Assembly: GCA_946480825.1 (NCBI GenBank)
Contig: CAMLLG010000106.1
Coordinates: 1-9,479 of the forward strand
Origin: an uncultured Lysobacteraceae bacterium
Lineage (GTDB): Bacteria; Pseudomonadota; Gammaproteobacteria; Xanthomonadales; Xanthomonadaceae
Length of the DNA stretch: 9,479 nt
Direction: 5' to 3'
The notes under the pieces were generated by a model, which was not told the DNA's origin, did not search any database, and saw nothing but the letters and a program-made list of their open reading frames with translations. The position numbers were made by a program, and so were the translations under genes. Numbering within the stretch: position 1 is the stretch's first letter; the number at the start of each line of letters is the position of its first letter. Positions 6,114-9,479 of the stretch are shown here, piece after piece.

Positions 6114-6520
6114 AGGCCGCGAGCTGCCCCAACTGCGACGATCCAATGCTGGCGGCGCTCGCCGACGCGGTCGCCGCGGACGACATCGACCGCGCGATCG
6201 CGCTCGATCTGCTGGATTTCGCACCGCCCATCACCGCATGCACGGACTGCACGGCGCGCATCGAAACGATCGTCGACGCACGCGACGCGCGTCGGCGCGC
6301 ACTGGCGGCGCGCGAACGCCATCGCGCGCGCCAGGCGCGACTGGCCGAACGTGCGGAAGCGCGCGCCCGTCGTCGTACGGCGGCGGCCGTGTCCGCGGCG
6401 ATCACCAGCGCTCCCGTTGCGGCCGCACCCATAGCGGCGGCGGCACCGGCATTGCCGCCGGCCGCTGCCGCGGCCCTCGCCCGCGCCAGGGCGAAGGCCG
6501 CGACGAAAAGGAGAGATTGA
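6110..6520 (+). CDS. Uncharacterised two-CxxC protein with basic Ala/Arg-rich tail
   Basis: I do not recognise a named family. The 136-residue frame starts at GTG 6110, overlapping the hydratase stop by four bases, and ends three bases before the nth start. The N-terminal 55 residues contain SCPNC (Cys6, Cys9) and TACTDC (Cys44, Cys47), a spacing that suggests a zinc ribbon or treble-clef-like metal site, with LADAVAADDIDRAIALDLL between them as a probable helix pair. Residues 56-89 are a highly charged Arg/Ala/Glu helix, followed by an Ala/Pro linker and ALARARAKAATKRRD at the end. The charged tail resembles the C-terminal extension of RnfB/RsxB, the protein I associate with the gene upstream of nth in related bacteria. 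However, no ferredoxin-type cluster motifs are present. Tight coupling on both sides, coding-like third-position GC and the paired cysteines argue that it is real. Confidence 0.78.
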   Translation: MKAASCPNCDDPMLAALADAVAADDIDRAIALDLLDFAPPITACTDCTARIETIVDARDARRRALAARERHRARQARLAERAEARARRRTAAAVSAAITSAPVAAAPIAAAAPALPPAAAAALARARAKAATKRRD

Positions 6521-6523
6521 GGC

Positions 6524-7210
6524 ATGGCGAAGAGGAAAACCGCGTCGCGCGCGCCGCGCGGCGGCATGCCGCCGTCCGATATCGTCACGATGTTCGAACG
6601 GCTGCGCGAATTGAATCCGCACCCGCAGACCGAACTGGAGTATTCCACGCCGTTCGAGCTGCTGGTGGCGGTGGTGCTGTCGGCGCAGGCCACCGATGTC
6701 GGCGTGAACAAGGCGACGCGGCGGCTGTACCCGATCGCGAACACGCCGCAGGCGATCGCCGCGCTCGGCGTGGAGACGTTGAAGTCGTATATCTCGACCA
6801 TCGGCCTGTTCAACACCAAGGCCGCGAACGTGATCGCGCTGTGCGAGAAACTCATCGCCGAACACGGCGGCGAGGTGCCGCGCGACCGCGCCGCGCTGGA
6901 GGCCCTGCCCGGCGTCGGCCGCAAGACCGCGAACGTCGTGCTGAACACCGCGTTCGGCGAACCGACGATGGCGGTCGACACGCATATTTTCCGCGTGGCC
7001 AACCGCACCGGTCTCGCACCCGGAAAAAACGTGCTGGCGGTGGAGCAGGCATTGCTGAAGCGGGTGCCGGCGCAATTCCTGCAGGACGCGCACCACTGGC
7101 TGATCCTGCACGGGCGCTACACCTGCAAGGCGCGAAAACCCGAATGCTGGCGCTGCCCGATCCGAGATGTCTGCCGGTTCAAGGACAAGAGCGCGGACGG
7201 CGAACACTGA
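6524..7210 (+). CDS. nth: Endonuclease III (DNA glycosylase / AP lyase)
   Basis: A 228-residue base-excision-repair enzyme that removes oxidised pyrimidines and cleaves at abasic sites. The order of landmarks is LLVAVVLSAQATDVGVNKAT (46-65), the helix-hairpin-helix LPGVGRKTANVVL (128-140) with catalytic Lys134, then VDTHIFRVANR with catalytic Asp152. The [4Fe-4S] cluster loop is C-x6-C-x2-C-x5-C at Cys201, 208, 211 and 217. E. coli Nth has 211 residues; the extra length is a basic N-terminal leader (MAKRKTASRAPRGG) and a short C-terminal tail. Start ATG 6524 is preceded by AAGGAG about ten bases upstream, inside the end of the previous gene. All key residues are present, so it should be active. 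Confidence 0.97.
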   Translation: MAKRKTASRAPRGGMPPSDIVTMFERLRELNPHPQTELEYSTPFELLVAVVLSAQATDVGVNKATRRLYPIANTPQAIAALGVETLKSYISTIGLFNTKAANVIALCEKLIAEHGGEVPRDRAALEALPGVGRKTANVVLNTAFGEPTMAVDTHIFRVANRTGLAPGKNVLAVEQALLKRVPAQFLQDAHHWLILHGRYTCKARKPECWRCPIRDVCRFKDKSADGEH

Positions 7211-7239
7211 ACGACGCGCATCTCGACCGGTCGCGAACG

Positions 7240-7267
7240 AAAAAAAAGCCCCGGCTTGCGCCGGGGC
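7240..7267 (-). terminator. Rho-independent terminator of the porin gene
   Basis: Read on the minus strand, an 8-bp perfect GC stem (GCCCCGGC at 7248-7255 with GCCGGGGC at 7260-7267, four-base loop) is followed directly by eight T residues (the A-run 7240-7247 on the plus strand). It lies 38 bases after the porin stop. In the plus direction the hairpin has no T-run, so it should stop nth transcription poorly at best. Confidence 0.93.
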
Positions 7268-7305
7268 CCGAAGTACAGCCGGGAGGGGAGAGAGATTCTC
7301 TTGGA

Positions 7306-8604
7306 TCAGAACGCGAACTGCGTGCGCAGGGCGTACTGGCCGGTTTCGTCGCCCGTGGCTTCGTTGTCGCCCTGGGTGTAATTGAACATGAAGCGCAGAT
7401 TCGGGTTGACGTAGTAGTTCACGCCGAAGAGCCAACTCGTGGCTTCGCGGTTGGCGATGTCTTCGTTCTCGATGGTGTCGTAGCGCGCGGTCAGCTCCCA
7501 CAGGCCCTTGTCGCCGACCTTGGGCGAACCGAAGAAACCGGTCGCGCCCTTGTACGGCTTGTGGCCGCCGTTGAGCATCCAACTGCCCTGCAGATACCAC
7601 GTATTCACGTCCTGATCGGCGGCGACGGGCTGCTCGAACTTGGACTGCACATATTCGCCCTGGAAGAACGCGGGGCCGAACGAACCGGCGGCTTCGAGGC
7701 CGTAGGCGGTGATCTTGTCGCCGGCGGCGCCGTTGACGGTGGCGATGGTCTGCGACGGACCGCGACGACCGGCGTACGACACCGAGGCGGTGGTCGTGGC
7801 CGAACCGTTGTTCAGATCCTCGACGCTGAACCAGCCGCCGAGATGCAGGGTGCTGGTCTCGCGGTTGATCGGCGCGTAGGTGAAACGGCCGGCGACGCCC
7901 ACGCCCTCGTTGCGCACGCCCGCGGCGCTGCGCAGATTGAACACGGACAGACCCGCGGTGTAGTTGTCGCCGGCGCGCAGATAACCCACGCCCTGCTGGA
8001 ACTGGCGACCGTTGAACAGGCCGCTGGCGGAAGCGAACGGGCGCTCCATCATCAGGATTTCGTTCGAGCTGGTCAGTTCTTCCATCGAACGGTAAGGCTT
8101 GAAATGACCGATGGTGAACTTGCCGCCGAGCGCGTTCTTCGCGACGTACAGATCGCGCAGGCCGTCGAGGTTGGTGCCGGCGCCGAAATCCTGCTCCATC
8201 TTGTATTCCCAGCCCAGCGCCTTGCCCTGCAGGGTGAGGCGCGCGCGACGGAACTCGGTGGTGCCGGTGGTGCTGGCGATGTCGCGATCGAAAGCGTAGG
8301 CATCGAAGTGGATGCGGCCGCCCACCTGGGCTTCGAACTTGCCGTCGGCCGAGGTCACCTTGATGCCGCCCTTGGTTTCGATCTTGGGGGCGCCGGTGGT
8401 CAGCGTGTCGAGCTTCTGCGCGGTGTCGACGTTGACGTCGGACTGCGCGTCGGTGCGCTCTTCGAGCGACTCGACTTTTTCCAGCAACGCGGCGATCTGC
8501 GCCTTCAGTTCGGCGATTTCGGCATCTCTGGACTGCGCCGACGCGGACAGGCTGGTGCCGGCGAGCGCGGCACCGACGGCGAGGGCAAGGAGGGAATGAC
8601 GCAT
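7306..8604 (-). CDS. oprP: Phosphate-selective porin, OprO/OprP family
   Basis: A 432-residue outer-membrane porin. It has a signal peptide (1-23, cut after ASA) and a short heptad-rich coiled coil (about 25-52, DAEIAELKAQIAALLEKVES) that in this family trimerises or spans the periplasm. The beta-barrel follows, ending in Gln-Phe-Ala-Phe with the terminal Phe needed for barrel assembly. Family landmarks include GGRIHFDAYAF, EFRRARLTLQGKALG and YKMEQDFGAG (after about residue 90), FTIGHFKPYRSMEELTSSNE, and VNYYVNPNLRFMFNYTQGDN near the end. Such porins pass phosphate or polyphosphate. The divergent pstS gene and the Pho-box array upstream support phosphate. Start ATG is at 8604 with a poor ribosome site. 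OprO (pyrophosphate/polyphosphate) and OprP (phosphate) cannot be told apart here. Confidence 0.92.
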   Translation of the reverse strand: MRHSLLALAVGAALAGTSLSASAQSRDAEIAELKAQIAALLEKVESLEERTDAQSDVNVDTAQKLDTLTTGAPKIETKGGIKVTSADGKFEAQVGGRIHFDAYAFDRDIASTTGTTEFRRARLTLQGKALGWEYKMEQDFGAGTNLDGLRDLYVAKNALGGKFTIGHFKPYRSMEELTSSNEILMMERPFASASGLFNGRQFQQGVGYLRAGDNYTAGLSVFNLRSAAGVRNEGVGVAGRFTYAPINRETSTLHLGGWFSVEDLNNGSATTTASVSYAGRRGPSQTIATVNGAAGDKITAYGLEAAGSFGPAFFQGEYVQSKFEQPVAADQDVNTWYLQGSWMLNGGHKPYKGATGFFGSPKVGDKGLWELTARYDTIENEDIANREATSWLFGVNYYVNPNLRFMFNYTQGDNEATGDETGQYALRTQFAF

Positions 8605-8703
8605 GATGTGAACCCCGGAGGTATGTGATGAATGCGGGACGGACCGCGCCTGGCGCAGTCCGTTAAGACCGTGTGAACCGGGGCGCTAGACTGCGACCCC
8701 AAT

Positions 8704-8743
8704 CTGACAGCGGCATGTGACCTTGATGACAGTCCGGTGACGG
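8704..8743 (-). promoter_or_regulatory. PhoB binding array (four half-sites) for the porin gene
   Basis: Read on the minus strand, 7-bp half-sites start every 11 bases with 4-bp spacers: CCGTCAC (8737-8743), CTGTCAT (8726-8732), GTCACAT (8715-8721, degenerate) and CTGTCAG (8704-8710). The PhoB consensus is a direct repeat of CTGTCAT with a 4-bp gap, so this is two tandem Pho boxes pointing toward the porin gene, whose start is 99 bases past the array. The -10 is not clear; TCTAGC (8685-8690 on the minus strand) is the nearest candidate. Confidence 0.8.
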
Positions 8744-8764
8744 CCCGCCCGGTCGCGCACATGA

Positions 8765-8817
8765 GAGACGCCGCCGGGGCGCGCTGCAGAGCCCGCAGTC
8801 CCCGCGCCGGGCGTCTC
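8765..8817. repeat. GC-rich inverted repeat between the two Pho arrays
   Basis: GAGACGCC (8765-8772) and GGCGTCTC (8810-8817) are perfect 8-bp inverted arms. The GC-rich interior contains a smaller CTGC (8784-8787) / GCAG (8795-8798) pair. There is no T-run on either side. Its centre (8791) coincides with the midpoint between the two Pho arrays. It is upstream of both promoters and so not part of either expected mRNA. Confidence 0.55.
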
Positions 8818-8839
8818 CCGGATGTCACGCAGGCGACGA

Positions 8840-8879
8840 TTGTCATCTTTCTGTCATCCGATGAACACGGGGTTGTCAC
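8840..8879 (+). promoter_or_regulatory. PhoB binding array (four half-sites) for pstS
   Basis: Half-sites start every 11 bases: TTGTCAT (8840-8846), CTGTCAT (8851-8857), TGAACAC (8862-8868, degenerate) and TTGTCAC (8873-8879), each separated by 4 bp. The first pair is an almost perfect Pho box. PhoB bound here would replace a -35 element for the promoter just downstream, giving induction when phosphate is scarce. Confidence 0.9.
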
Positions 8880-8889
8880 CCGTGTCGGC

Positions 8890-8895
8890 TGCAAT
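8890..8895 (+). promoter_or_regulatory. Probable -10 element of the pstS promoter
   Basis: TGCAAT matches TATAAT at four of six positions and starts ten bases after the last PhoB half-site, the spacing usual in Pho promoters. No -35 hexamer is present, as expected for a PhoB-activated promoter. Transcription would then start near 8902, giving a leader of about 45 bases. Confidence 0.6.
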
Positions 8896-8946
8896 GGGCC
8901 GCAATCGGGGCACCGCCCCGTTCGCATTCCCATCAGGAGCACCTCC

Positions 8947-9479
8947 GTGTTCAAGTCGTTCAAACTGCAGGCCCTGGCGCTCGTTCTCGCCGGCGGCGCC
9001 ATGTTCAACGCCCACGCCGAAGACATCACCGGTGCCGGCGCCACCTTCGTGTTTCCGGTGATGACCAAGTGGTCCGCCGAATACGCCAAAGCCAAGGGCG
9101 TGAAGGTCAACTATCAGTCGATCGGTTCCGGCGGCGGCATCGCCCAGATCAAGGCCGGCACGGTCGATTTCGGCTCTTCCGATGCGCCGCTGAAGCCGGA
9201 AGATCTCGCCAAGGGCGGCCTCGCGCAGTTCCCGTCGGTGATCGGCGGCGTGGTGCCGGTGGTGAACATTCCGGGCGTCCAGTCCGGCGCGCTGAAGTTC
9301 GACGGCCCGCTGCTGGCCGACATCTTCCTCGGCAAGGTCACCATGTGGAACGACCCGCGCATCGAAGCGCTGAACGGCGGCGTGAAACTGCCGGCGCTGA
9401 AGATCACGGTCGTGCGCCGCTCCGACGGTTCGGGCACCACCTTCAACTTCGTCAACTATCTGTCCAAGGTCAGCCCGGA
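8947..9479 (+). CDS. pstS: PstS, periplasmic phosphate-binding protein (3' end outside window)
   Basis: The first 177 residues of the substrate-binding protein of the high-affinity PstSCAB phosphate importer. The frame is open to the window end. It starts at GTG 8947 with AGGAG (8935-8939) seven bases upstream; the first internal ATG (residue 19) would destroy the signal peptide. The leader 1-24 is cut after AHA. The mature protein opens DITGAGATF, and the phosphate ligands of E. coli PstS align: Thr33-Phe34 (T10, F11), Ser61 (S38), Asp79 in SSDAPL (D56), and Arg158, Ser162, Gly163, Thr164 in RRSDGSGT (R135, S139-T141). In relatives pstCAB and phoU follow, outside this window. Pho boxes upstream indicate PhoB control shared with the porin gene. 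Confidence 0.97.
   Translation, partial: MFKSFKLQALALVLAGGAMFNAHAEDITGAGATFVFPVMTKWSAEYAKAKGVKVNYQSIGSGGGIAQIKAGTVDFGSSDAPLKPEDLAKGGLAQFPSVIGGVVPVVNIPGVQSGALKFDGPLLADIFLGKVTMWNDPRIEALNGGVKLPALKITVVRRSDGSGTTFNFVNYLSKVSP

Noticed and set aside
7224..7233. Palindrome CGACCGGTCG after nth as a terminator or operator
   Set aside because: It has no loop or T-run and a 10-bp GC-rich palindrome is weak evidence by itself.
5687..7600. A 637-residue open frame on the minus strand, antisense to the hydratase, the CxxC gene and nth
   Set aside because: It mirrors strongly supported plus-strand genes, has a low-complexity Arg/Gly/Ala composition and no recognisable domain. Long antisense frames are expected at this GC content.
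6238..8628. A 796-residue open frame on the plus strand across nth and antisense to the porin gene
   Set aside because: It runs over two clear genes and the terminator, shows no motif, and is a GC-driven shadow of the porin frame.
8822..8828. ATGTCAC as an extra PhoB half-site upstream of the pstS array
   Set aside because: It starts 18 bases before the first half-site, out of the 11-bp phase, so it is not counted in the array.
1..9479. Mobile elements, CRISPR arrays, defence islands, tRNA or rRNA genes
   Set aside because: No transposase, integrase, terminal repeats, spaced direct repeats or tRNA-like folds were seen; gene content is core metabolism throughout.

Overview
The window is a GC-rich, gene-dense stretch of chromosome that most resembles the Xanthomonadaceae/Lysobacteraceae (Gammaproteobacteria). 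Evidence for this is the codon use with long spurious antisense frames, the alanine-rich proteins, and a gene set (uvrA, nth, OprO/P-type porin, pstS) whose protein features and neighbourhood I associate with that family. The assignment is by recognition, not by a search. I see no mobile element, CRISPR array, tRNA or rRNA; almost everything is housekeeping metabolism, repair and phosphate acquisition.

Region 1 (1-2095, + strand). The 3' end of uvrA overlaps by four bases a hotdog-fold acyl-CoA thioesterase. A 189-bp gap follows, holding four perfect copies of a 7-bp tandem repeat and an inverted repeat around a -10-like hexamer. Next comes a crotonase-family gene whose active site looks like a delta3,delta2-enoyl-CoA isomerase rather than a hydratase.

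Region 2 (2085-5062, - strand). A compact run of five genes is read right to left: a secreted FKBP/Mip-like protein with a degenerate isomerase site, a DUF1289 four-cysteine protein, a NudL-type CoA pyrophosphatase, a mercaptopyruvate sulfurtransferase (sseA) and an ArsC-type reductase. The last four are separated by -4, -4 and 19 bases and look like one operon. A perfect 12-bp hairpin lies between the FKBP gene and the rest. The arsC end overlaps the isomerase gene tail to tail by 11 bases.

Region 3 (5289-7210, + strand). A classic enoyl-CoA hydratase overlaps by four bases a 136-aa protein with two CxxC pairs and a basic, alanine-rich tail. That protein is followed at once by nth (endonuclease III). 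The small protein is the least explained gene in the window.

Region 4 (7240-9479). A phosphate-selective porin gene (-) ends at a textbook rho-independent terminator and is divergent from pstS (+, cut by the window end). The 342-bp intergenic region carries two oppositely oriented arrays, each of four PhoB half-sites at exact 11-bp spacing, placed symmetrically around a GC-rich inverted repeat. This indicates co-induction of outer-membrane uptake (porin) and periplasmic capture (PstS) under phosphate starvation. It is the best-supported regulatory structure in the window.

I did not find a wholly new multi-gene system. The items most worth follow-up are the mirror-image Pho arrays, the CxxC protein upstream of nth, the FKBP with lost catalytic residues, and the heptamer tandem repeat.
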